Source: Ruminococcus sp. (GTDB taxonomy: Bacteria; Bacillota; Clostridia; Oscillospirales; Ruminococcaceae). Taken from it: a stretch of 64,000 nucleotides of DNA. Location: assembly GCF_016287535.1 (NCBI RefSeq), contig NZ_JAEFAJ010000001.1:248001-312000 (forward strand), in the 5' to 3' direction. Positions 52,382 to 59,080 of this stretch are shown here, piece after piece (position 1 is the stretch's first letter; each line of letters opens with the position of its first letter). A program made the translations under genes and the position numbers. The notes under the pieces are model-generated. The model was not told the DNA's origin. It did no database searches and saw nothing but the letters and a program-made list of their open reading frames with translations.

Positions 52382-54271
52382 ATGAACGCTCAGCTTAAAA
52401 CTATTGCATTCTTTGGATGCTCTTTCACCAGCAGATACAGACAGAACCTGTGCAGATCATTTAATACAGTGGCAGAAGAGTTGAAGTTCAACATAATATA
52501 TATCAACTCGCTCGGCAAAATCGGAAATAAAAACGCTCAGTACGGCGACTATGAATTCGACCTGATTGACCTGATCGACCTTGATCAGTTTGACGGTATA
52601 ATTTTCGACGGCGAAGGCTATAACGTCGAAGGAATGGCAGATAAGGTCATTCGTAAGCTGCGCGAGGCAAAATGCCCGGTCGTTTCCATAAGCACCAATG
52701 TTGAGGGCTTCTATAATATCGATTTTGACGACGCGGGCGGTCTGCGTACACTTATAGAGCATTTTCTCGATCATCACCATTTTACAAAGATAGGCTTCAT
52801 GTCCGGCTATCTTTCTCACCCCGACGCACGGATACGTCTTAAAGAGTTCCGTGCTGTCATGAGATCAAGAGGACTTCCAGAAGACGGCGCGGGAATGTTC
52901 GAGGGCGACTTCTGGTTTCATAAGGGCGAGGAAGCGGCTGATTACTTCCTTTCACGATCTGAACGTCCGGAAGCCATCGTTTGCGCAAATGACTATATGG
53001 CTATCGCACTGATAACAGCCTTAAAGAAACGCGGTATACGTGTTCCGGAGGATATTGCGATAACCGGCTATGATGGGACCTTTGAAGGTCAGGAATTCCT
53101 GCCTCACCTTTCCTCGGCAACCCGTGAAAGAGTTGAGATAGCATATAAGTCCCTTACTCTTCTCAAAAATCTTTCAGAGGGTAAAAAATTCGACGAGGAT
53201 ATGCGAATAACATCCAAACCCATATATTCTCAGTCCTGCGGATGTTCAAAGCTTGATTACAAGGTTGAATCCGAAAATATAAACAATGTTTACGAGATCA
53301 ACCGAACCATGAGCTATAATATATACGACGCCGAATCAGCCATGCTGAAATTGAACAAGGTAGACAGTCTTCTTATGCTCGGCCATGTTTTTGTTGAAGC
53401 GTCTTGCAATTTCGGTAATTATAATTCGTTTTTCCTCATGCTCCATAAGGATATAAGCGGAAGACTTTCAAGCGACAGCGACTTCATGTGTCCTACCGGC
53501 GAGTTTACTCCTGCGGTATGGATAGATTCCAAAGGCGAATACACCGAGTCAGGTCATACCTTCAACGCTTCCTCTCTTATCCCTAAGCCGAATTCAGATT
53601 CTTCACATTTCTTCTATATTGCCAGCGTTCACTGTGCAGAAAGAATGTTCGGTTATGCTGTTATTGAAATGGCAGGAAATGATATTTTCAATGAATTCTA
53701 TAATCTGTGGCTGCTGAATATGGCTATGACACTTGAAAACCTGCTGAAAAACGACAGGATCAACAAGCTCATAGGAACTCTTGAAAATCTCAGTATCCGT
53801 GACGGCCTTACCGGTATGCTCAACCGCCGAGGATTTGACGACCGCTCACGTGAAGCTATACGCATTCTTACAACCAAGAGAACTGTCTGCACAATGGTCA
53901 TTGATATGGACGGTCTGAAGCATATAAACGACGACTATGGACATTACGAAGGTGACCGCGCTATAAAGGCTGCTGCGGAGATAATCACACGCTGCTGTGA
54001 TTCCGGCGAAATTGCCGGACGAGCCGGCGGTGACGAATTCTACATTTTTGCTCCACAGTATTCACAAAAGCTGCTTGACCGCTTCACAGAGCGACTTGAA
54101 GGAGCTCTTGACAGCTTCAACAACAACTCAAACAAGCCATACAGGATTGATCTCAGTTATGGCTCATTTCTTACGGATACCGATTCTTCCGGCAGACTTG
54201 AAGACTTTATAAAGATAAGCGATTCAAGAATGTACGAGCAGAAGCTTGCAAAACCCGGCAGAAGAAAATAA
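52382..54271 (+). CDS. Sugar-binding-like domain fused to GGDEF diguanylate cyclase
   Basis: A 629-residue cytoplasmic protein, with the same first 300 residues type as the AraC regulator at 46-48 kb: a LacI/PBP-3-like ligand domain (TIAFFGCSFTSRYRQNLCRS; IVCANDYMAIALITALK; ITGYDGTFEGQEF) without signal peptide. A middle region (about 300-460) with a Cys-rich start is shared with that paralogue. The C-terminal GGDEF domain starts near 470 (IRDGLTGMLNRRGFDD) and has an intact GGDEF at 549-553, so it should make cyclic di-GMP. An RxxD lies eight rather than five residues before GGDEF, so product inhibition is unclear. ATG at 52382 follows GAGGTGAT; a GTG at 52370 overlaps it. Confidence 0.87.
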   Translation: MNAQLKTIAFFGCSFTSRYRQNLCRSFNTVAEELKFNIIYINSLGKIGNKNAQYGDYEFDLIDLIDLDQFDGIIFDGEGYNVEGMADKVIRKLREAKCPVVSISTNVEGFYNIDFDDAGGLRTLIEHFLDHHHFTKIGFMSGYLSHPDARIRLKEFRAVMRSRGLPEDGAGMFEGDFWFHKGEEAADYFLSRSERPEAIVCANDYMAIALITALKKRGIRVPEDIAITGYDGTFEGQEFLPHLSSATRERVEIAYKSLTLLKNLSEGKKFDEDMRITSKPIYSQSCGCSKLDYKVESENINNVYEINRTMSYNIYDAESAMLKLNKVDSLLMLGHVFVEASCNFGNYNSFFLMLHKDISGRLSSDSDFMCPTGEFTPAVWIDSKGEYTESGHTFNASSLIPKPNSDSSHFFYIASVHCAERMFGYAVIEMAGNDIFNEFYNLWLLNMAMTLENLLKNDRINKLIGTLENLSIRDGLTGMLNRRGFDDRSREAIRILTTKRTVCTMVIDMDGLKHINDDYGHYEGDRAIKAAAEIITRCCDSGEIAGRAGGDEFYIFAPQYSQKLLDRFTERLEGALDSFNNNSNKPYRIDLSYGSFLTDTDSSGRLEDFIKISDSRMYEQKLAKPGRRK

Positions 54272-54290
54272 TGTAACATATAAATTAATT

Positions 54291-54326
54291 GCCCCGTCAC
54301 TGGAAAAGTGATGGGGCTCAATTTTT
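54291..54326 (+). terminator. Terminator of the GGDEF gene
   Basis: An 11-bp stem GCCCCGTCACT with AGTGATGGGGC (one G-U pair), loop GGAAA, then TCAATTTTT. It also faces the end of the convergent Fic gene. Confidence 0.85.
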
Positions 54327-54340
54327 ATACATATAAAAAG

Positions 54341-54931
54341 CTATGAAATAATACCGGAGAGCACATCTCTGAGCAGTGTGATATCTCCATCAGCCGCCTT
54401 TACTGTTGCTATCATCAGCATATCGCTCCCGCATTTTGCAAAGTCGATATCACGTCCTGTGTTTCTCACAAGCAAGGTTATGAACAGCCTCAGTGTCCTT
54501 CCGTTGCCTTCACGGAAGGGGTGCAGCATATTCAGTTCATGGTAAAGTTCGGTCAGCTCTGAGAAAAAAATCTCGTCCGGCAATCCGCAAAGAAAGTCCA
54601 TTTTTTCAAGCCGTTCAAACTTTTTAATACCAATTGTCTCAAGCTCAGAATGGTCACAGAAAACTGTCCCCTTCTTTGAGATATTTATAGTTCTCAGGCA
54701 CCCTGCCCAGTCATACAGATCTCCGAATAAAAGCCTGTGCAGCTTCTTGTAAAACTCAAGATCCACGTTTGCAAATTCAGTTTCCTGTTCAGCCTGGATA
54801 CCTCTCAGCAGGGTTATCTGCTTTTCAACGGTGTCAAGCTCATTCTGATCCGTTATGCCAAGCCTGTTTATAAGTACAGTTGTATCGGGATAGCAATTCC
54901 ACTGACAGCCGTCTATCCTGTAAACAGCCAT
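54341..54931 (-). CDS. Fic domain protein (toxin)
   Basis: A 196-residue Fic-domain AMP transferase. The catalytic motif HPFREGNGRTLR is intact at about residues 137-148, with the acceptor-site YDWAG flap at about 73-77. No inhibitory Ser/Thr-x-x-x-Glu-Gly helix is found in the N-terminus, so it belongs to the class whose inhibitor is a separate antitoxin protein, which is encoded just upstream. Fic enzymes usually attach AMP to target proteins such as gyrase or topoisomerase IV; the target here is unknown. It starts 1 base after the antitoxin stop. Confidence 0.9.
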   Translation of the reverse strand: MAVYRIDGCQWNCYPDTTVLINRLGITDQNELDTVEKQITLLRGIQAEQETEFANVDLEFYKKLHRLLFGDLYDWAGCLRTINISKKGTVFCDHSELETIGIKKFERLEKMDFLCGLPDEIFFSELTELYHELNMLHPFREGNGRTLRLFITLLVRNTGRDIDFAKCGSDMLMIATVKAADGDITLLRDVLSGIIS

Positions 54932-54932
54932 T

Positions 54933-55103
54933 TTACTTGCTCCGTACTTCCTTTACTATCTTGTCGGTGAACTGCTTGAAGGTCAGTTCTCCGCTAAGAC
55001 ACTTCTTTACGTTTTCGATCTCCTTGCCGGAAAAACGAAATCCTTCCATTCTTACGGACGCAAGCTGATTCCTGAATGCCTTTTCAGTTGTAACATTATG
55101 CAT
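54933..55103 (-). CDS. Fic antitoxin, VbhA-like, 56 residues
   Basis: A small protein of 56 residues, starting MHNVTTEKAF and containing SVRMEGFRFS near residue 16. The Ser-x-x-x-Glu-Gly core matches the inhibitory motif of class I Fic antitoxins (VbhA/AntFic), whose Glu blocks ATP binding in the toxin. The C-terminal part (SGELTFKQFTDKIVKEV) is also of this type. AAGGAG is 9 bases before the ATG. A perfect consensus promoter lies upstream, and the Fic gene follows after 1 base. Confidence 0.85.
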   Translation of the reverse strand: MHNVTTEKAFRNQLASVRMEGFRFSGKEIENVKKCLSGELTFKQFTDKIVKEVRSK

Positions 55104-55126
55104 TATCATCAGCTCCTTACCCGATT

Positions 55127-55155
55127 ATTATAATCCATAATTCACGAAATGTCAA
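55127..55155 (-). promoter_or_regulatory. Promoter of the Fic toxin-antitoxin operon
   Basis: Minus strand TTGACA, exact 17 bases, TATAAT, 24 bases before the antitoxin start, the closest to consensus in the window. Confidence 0.85.
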
Positions 55156-55160
55156 GAAAA

Positions 55161-55177
55161 ACGTGCAATTATCACGT
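55161..55177. repeat. Inverted repeat upstream of the Fic promoter
   Basis: ACGTG and CACGT flank 7 bases just upstream of the -35 box. It may be an operator for autoregulation or a chance short palindrome. Confidence 0.3.
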
Positions 55178-55185
55178 AAAAGCCG

Positions 55186-55217
55186 AAAAAATACTGCCGT
55201 ACAGTCATATGTACGGC
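55186..55217 (-). terminator. Terminator of the MATE gene
   Basis: An 8-bp stem GCCGTACA/TGTACGGC (55196-55203 with 55210-55217), followed on the minus strand by AGTATTTTTT. It starts 7 bases past the MATE stop codon. Confidence 0.8.
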
Positions 55218-55223
55218 TTATTT

Positions 55224-56561
55224 TCAACCAAGTTTCCTGTATATTCTGCTTCTCATCGTCATAAAACAGGCAATGCCTCCCAGCGCATTTGATATCGGTT
55301 CCGCAACAAATACGCCCTTTACTCCCATGCCCAGCCTCGGAAGAAGCAGAGTAAGCGGTATAACTATCACTGCCTTGCGCAGAAGCGAAAAGAAGATCGC
55401 GTGCTTTGCGTCACCAAGCGCCTGAAATACAGACTGTCCCGCAAACTGGAACGACATGAAAACAAATCCGAAAAAATATATCCTTATGGCTGATACGCCA
55501 TATTCAATAAATGATGTATCCTTTGAAAATATCCTGAACCAGAATTCCGGAAATACAAACACAAGCAGCCATGCAGCAAATGTATAGGCTGCACCGGTGA
55601 TAGTATTAAACCGTATTACGGACTTTACACGGTCATTTTTTCCTGCTCCGTAATTGTAGCTCATTACAGGCTGCGCACCGCTTATAAGTCCGTTGGCCGG
55701 CAGCATGAATATATCCCTGATCGAGTTGAGAACTGTCATTATACCCACATACACATCTCCGCCAAAGGTCTGCAATGTTGAATTGCAGGCTGCCTGAACG
55801 AAACAGGTAGTACCCTGCATTACGAAATTCGCTGTACCAAGCTTTAATATTCCCGCAGTCAGTCCCGGAACTATGCGGATATTCCGTCGTTTCAGCCGCA
55901 GTGTCGCTTTTTTTCCTGTCAGGAACATAATTATCCACAAAGCTGATACTGCCTGACTTATCACAGTAGCAAGAGCTGCTCCCCTCACTCCGAGATGCAA
56001 TCCGAAAATAAGGAGCGGATCAAGTATTATATTCAGCGCGGCACCAATAATGACAGTCATCATGCCGATCTTAGGAAAGCCCTGCGCACTTATGTAGCCG
56101 TTGAGTCCGGTATTCAGCATTGAGAACACTGTTCCCGCAAGATATACCCTGAGATACTGCGAAGCATAAACGAACGAATTGTCACTTGCGCCAAGGAAAA
56201 ACAGGATCGGTCTGGAGAACAGGTAGCCTGCTATGGTGAGAACAGCTGCACCTGCAAGCAGAAGGCAGCATGAATTACCAAGTATCTGTTCTGCCCTTTC
56301 GTTTTTCTGGGCACCATTAGACATAGAAAACAGCGGAATGCCGCCTGTTCCGAAAAGAGCGGCAAACGCAACGATAAATGTTACTATCGGAAATGTCAGA
56401 CCGATACCTGTGAGAGCCGTACCGTCACCGCTGTTCATATGACCTATGTATATCCTGTCAACAACATTGTATAAAAGCTGAATAAGCTGAGCCAGCATGA
56501 GCGGGACAGCCTGCGAGAGAATTATCTTCCAAACCGGACCCTGTGAAAAGTCTTTTTTCAT
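55224..56561 (-). CDS. MATE family efflux transporter
   Basis: A 445-residue membrane transporter of the MATE family with about 12 helices in two halves. The N-terminal LSQAVPLMLAQLIQLLYNVV and the GTGGIPLFSMSNG segments and the middle SAQGFPKIGMMTVIIGAALN are typical. It probably exports drugs or metabolites in exchange for Na+ or H+. GGAGGAG precedes the ATG at 56561; an earlier in-frame TTG overlaps this site. It stands alone with promoter and terminator. Confidence 0.9.
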   Translation of the reverse strand: MKKDFSQGPVWKIILSQAVPLMLAQLIQLLYNVVDRIYIGHMNSGDGTALTGIGLTFPIVTFIVAFAALFGTGGIPLFSMSNGAQKNERAEQILGNSCCLLLAGAAVLTIAGYLFSRPILFFLGASDNSFVYASQYLRVYLAGTVFSMLNTGLNGYISAQGFPKIGMMTVIIGAALNIILDPLLIFGLHLGVRGAALATVISQAVSALWIIMFLTGKKATLRLKRRNIRIVPGLTAGILKLGTANFVMQGTTCFVQAACNSTLQTFGGDVYVGIMTVLNSIRDIFMLPANGLISGAQPVMSYNYGAGKNDRVKSVIRFNTITGAAYTFAAWLLVFVFPEFWFRIFSKDTSFIEYGVSAIRIYFFGFVFMSFQFAGQSVFQALGDAKHAIFFSLLRKAVIVIPLTLLLPRLGMGVKGVFVAEPISNALGGIACFMTMRSRIYRKLG

Positions 56562-56581
56562 AATATCTCCTCCGATATTCA

Positions 56582-56610
56582 ATTATATCACATATAGTAC
56601 CAGATATCAA
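56582..56610 (-). promoter_or_regulatory. Promoter of the MATE gene
   Basis: Minus strand TTGATA, 17 bases, TATAAT with TG one base upstream, just before the ribosome site of the MATE gene. Confidence 0.75.
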
Positions 56611-56748
56611 TTCAGAAGAAGCACATTTCGTGTATAAAACTGTGCATTTGGCGCAAAAATCCATGTAATATGAAAACGGCACTGAAAAAGCGCCGTTTTT
56701 TTATTTGTATAAAATGTTTGTCCGTAAATCCGGAATACGGGTAAGTCA

Positions 56749-57873
56749 TTATATCTTTTCTTCACTAATCAGCTTGTCGTTTTCCCATTTCTGACGTTTC
56801 TTACTTCCGTCGGCACAGGTAAGTATACCGATGCCGGAACGCATATCGTTCTGCCATTCGCCCCTGAATATATTGCCGTTTTTAAAATAATAAGCTCCCT
56901 GACCATGCTTGAGGCTGTTGGAATATTCTCCTTCATACCTGTCCCCGTTTCTGTAAAAGAATACTCCGTGACCGTTTTTCAGATTGTCCTTCCACTCACC
57001 ATCATACCTGTTTCCGTTTATGCTGGAATAGACTCCTCTGCCGTTCCTGAGGTCATTCTGAAATTCCCCCTCGTAAACATCGCCGTTAGCCCATCTGAAA
57101 ATACCTTTTCCGTTCTTTACCCCCTCTTTAAAGCCGCCTTCATACACATTTCCGTTAGTATAGGTAAAAACGCCCTTTCCGTGCATTTTACCCGTAAAGC
57201 CGACCTCTCCCTCATAGATGCCGGTTTCAAATTTAATAACTCTTTTAGAATCAGGAGAAGGCTTGGGAGTACCGCTGATAAGCTCCTCCTTTACCATTTT
57301 TCCGTTCTTATAGAAGCGCTTATATACACATTCATCACGATCTGTCAGCAGAGCTTCGCCTTCAAGGAGCCCTTCGATCCATTCTCCTTCTATAACGCTG
57401 CCGTTCTCGCAGGTATAAACGCCCTTGCCGTGATATCTGCCCCTGCTCCATGTGCCTTTGAATCTCTGTCTGCCATTTTCATAATATTCGACGCCTTCGC
57501 CGCTTTTCCAGCCCTCCAGCCATTCGCCGTCATAGACAAGCTTTCCTGTCTGACTGAATTCCTGTCCTTTGCCGTGGAACCTGTCATCCTTGAAGTCACC
57601 CGCATACATAAGTGATTTACACGTATCGTCGTCTTTTCCCTGAATGATATCATAATATCCCTTTGCATATTTTTTTCCGAAGCCGCAAAGCATACCATCC
57701 TTCCATTCTCCGTCATATTCAATGTCAAGGCTGTTTATAAAAACGCCGTGTCCGTTAGGGCGCCTCGATGAATCGACGTGTCCGGAATATGAACCTGTAC
57801 CGAGGGTACTGCTTACAAAATGTATATTGTTCGCAATGCCGTTGCTGACCTTTAAGAAATCCATCATTCCCAT
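56749..57873 (-). CDS. MORN-repeat protein
   Basis: A 374-residue soluble protein made of about 11-12 MORN repeats of roughly 22-25 residues (pattern YEGEWxxxxxxGxGxxxxxxG), for example YDGEWKDNLKNGHGVFFYRN and YEGEYSNSLKHGQGAYYFKN. The set is broken once by a 40-residue segment (about 195-220, KEELISGTPKPSPDSKRVIK). MORN repeats form beta-strand hairpins and often bind lipids or act as scaffolds in eukaryotes; bacterial members have no fixed role. There is no signal peptide. It has its own promoter, and no catalytic domain is seen. Confidence 0.9.
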   Translation of the reverse strand: MGMMDFLKVSNGIANNIHFVSSTLGTGSYSGHVDSSRRPNGHGVFINSLDIEYDGEWKDGMLCGFGKKYAKGYYDIIQGKDDDTCKSLMYAGDFKDDRFHGKGQEFSQTGKLVYDGEWLEGWKSGEGVEYYENGRQRFKGTWSRGRYHGKGVYTCENGSVIEGEWIEGLLEGEALLTDRDECVYKRFYKNGKMVKEELISGTPKPSPDSKRVIKFETGIYEGEVGFTGKMHGKGVFTYTNGNVYEGGFKEGVKNGKGIFRWANGDVYEGEFQNDLRNGRGVYSSINGNRYDGEWKDNLKNGHGVFFYRNGDRYEGEYSNSLKHGQGAYYFKNGNIFRGEWQNDMRSGIGILTCADGSKKRQKWENDKLISEEKI

Positions 57874-57977
57874 AATTCTTTCTCCTTATCATATCTTTCT
57901 GGTTTAAATGGAGAATCTGACGAGATAAAATGTCAATGCTTCATACTAATACCTGATAAAGCATAATTCATATGTTT

Positions 57978-58006
57978 ATTCTACCATATTAATTCAACAA
58001 AGTCAA
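57978..58006 (-). promoter_or_regulatory. Promoter of the MORN gene
   Basis: Minus strand TTGACT, 17 bases, TAGAAT, about 105 bases before the start codon. The rest of the 316-base gap up to the nitroreductase stop (58007-58160) shows no further gene. Confidence 0.65.
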
Positions 58007-58164
58007 TAATCCATTTGCACTTATTCACGACTTGCACCTGAAAAAACATGATAAAGAGACTCTTTAGTTAAATAAAAGCTTTTTTCATTTTAAGTGCCAC
58101 AATGCCGGAACGTCTCTCAGCGGCAGTCGGTAAAAAGAACTTACATTACTGTATATATGTAAAA

Positions 58165-58191
58165 GGCAGCTGAATCCAGCTGCCTTTTTTT
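58165..58191. terminator. Hairpin at the end of the nitroreductase gene
   Basis: An 8-bp stem GGCAGCTG/CAGCTGCC (58165-58172 with 58177-58184) overlaps the nitroreductase stop region. It has seven T residues on the plus side and four on the minus side; it presumably ends the nitroreductase transcript. Confidence 0.65.
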
Positions 58192-58708
58192 ATTCTGCCC
58201 AGTAGACATAATTCTCTTTTCTCGGAGAAGGTTCAGGCTCCTCACAGTCTGCGTAGCCCAGTATACAGTGTCCTATACCCTCATAGTTGCCACTGATGCC
58301 AAGACTTCTGAGAAGTTCCCTGCCTTCCTCAGACTCGAACTCCTCTTTCGCACGATGTATCCAGCAGCTCGATATTCCGCAGGCATGGGCTGCGTTCATT
58401 AGATTGCCCATGACAAGACTTCCGTCATAAAGATATGTAAACATATCCTTGTCGGCAAGAACTATAAGCACAACAGGTGCGTTGTAAAACGGATCATTGT
58501 TCATTCCCATTACCTTTGCATTGAGTGCTGAAAGGCGGTCACGGATCTCCTTATTTGTAACTGCAATTATGATCGGTGACTGACGGTTCATGCCCGTCGC
58601 TGCATAGGTGCCGGCTTCAATGATCTTTTTAATGATGTCTTTCGGTACCATGTCTGACTTGAATTTTCTGATGCTTCTTCTTGAAAGTAGGTTTTCCATT
58701 GCGTCCAT
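58190..58708 (-). CDS. Nitroreductase family protein
   Basis: A 172-residue flavoprotein of the nitroreductase family. The FMN phosphate-binding start ENLLSRRSIRKFKSD, the AATGMNRQSP segment and the GLGSCWI-like CGISSCWIHRAKEEF match. Family members reduce nitro groups, quinones or related compounds with NAD(P)H; the substrate is unknown. The GAGGAAC ribosome site precedes the ATG. Confidence 0.9.
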   Translation of the reverse strand: MDAMENLLSRRSIRKFKSDMVPKDIIKKIIEAGTYAATGMNRQSPIIIAVTNKEIRDRLSALNAKVMGMNNDPFYNAPVVLIVLADKDMFTYLYDGSLVMGNLMNAAHACGISSCWIHRAKEEFESEEGRELLRSLGISGNYEGIGHCILGYADCEEPEPSPRKENYVYWAE

Positions 58709-58834
58709 AATTAGTTCCTCCTTAAAATAGTTTCGGATCTGCTGTTGTGTCTGATAATTTTTGATGTAGTCATATTAACGCTCCCGGCATAAAGTGCTTC
58801 CGTACCTTGTGCCGTTTTTCTTTTGTCGAAATAT

Positions 58835-58863
58835 ATTATATCACATTATTCCGGAAATAGCAA
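58835..58863 (-). promoter_or_regulatory. Promoter of the nitroreductase gene
   Basis: Minus strand TTGCTA, 17 bases, TATAAT with TG one base upstream, about 127 bases before the start codon. It is back to back with the GH43-like promoter at 58923. Confidence 0.7.
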
Positions 58864-58922
58864 CAACTACAATTACTATCAGGTCATAATTATATCATGA
58901 TGACCGGAAATAAAAAATATAA

Positions 58923-58951
58923 TTGCAAAATCAATACCGGCATGATATAAT
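58923..58951 (+). promoter_or_regulatory. Promoter of the GH43-like gene
   Basis: TTGCAA, 17 bases, TATAAT with TG one base upstream, 130 bases before the start codon, leaving a leader of about 123 bases. Confidence 0.75.
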
Positions 58952-58957
58952 AGTGGT

Positions 58958-59067
58958 GAAAATCATATTTCGTACCCGCAGCAGCTGCCGCAAGGCAGTT
59001 ATTAACCTGAATATTGAAAAAGGTGCAGGAAAAGCCGCCTTGTCAGTTTTTTCCTGCCTCTGATCCG
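58958..59067 (+). promoter_or_regulatory. Structured 5' leader of the GH43-like gene
   Basis: The leader folds into at least three small hairpins: CTGCC-GCAA-GGCAG with a GNRA tetraloop (58985-58998), ACCT/AGGT (59005-59008 with 59021-59024), and GCAGGAAAA/TTTTCCTGC (59025-59033 with 59049-59057). The ribosome site AAGGAG follows. Stacking of the hairpins is suggestive of a regulatory RNA, but I do not recognise a known riboswitch. Confidence 0.4.
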
Positions 59068-59080
59068 AAGGAGTGATTCA

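Noticed and set aside
56905..57615. A 236-codon plus-strand open frame opposite the MORN gene
   Set aside because: Its repeats are the antisense image of the MORN repeats; no ribosome site and no domain.
58958..59080. Possible c-di-GMP (GEMM) riboswitch before the GH43-like gene
   Set aside because: The conserved GEMM core and its receptor arrangement are not present, despite the GNRA hairpin; kept only as a generic structured leader.
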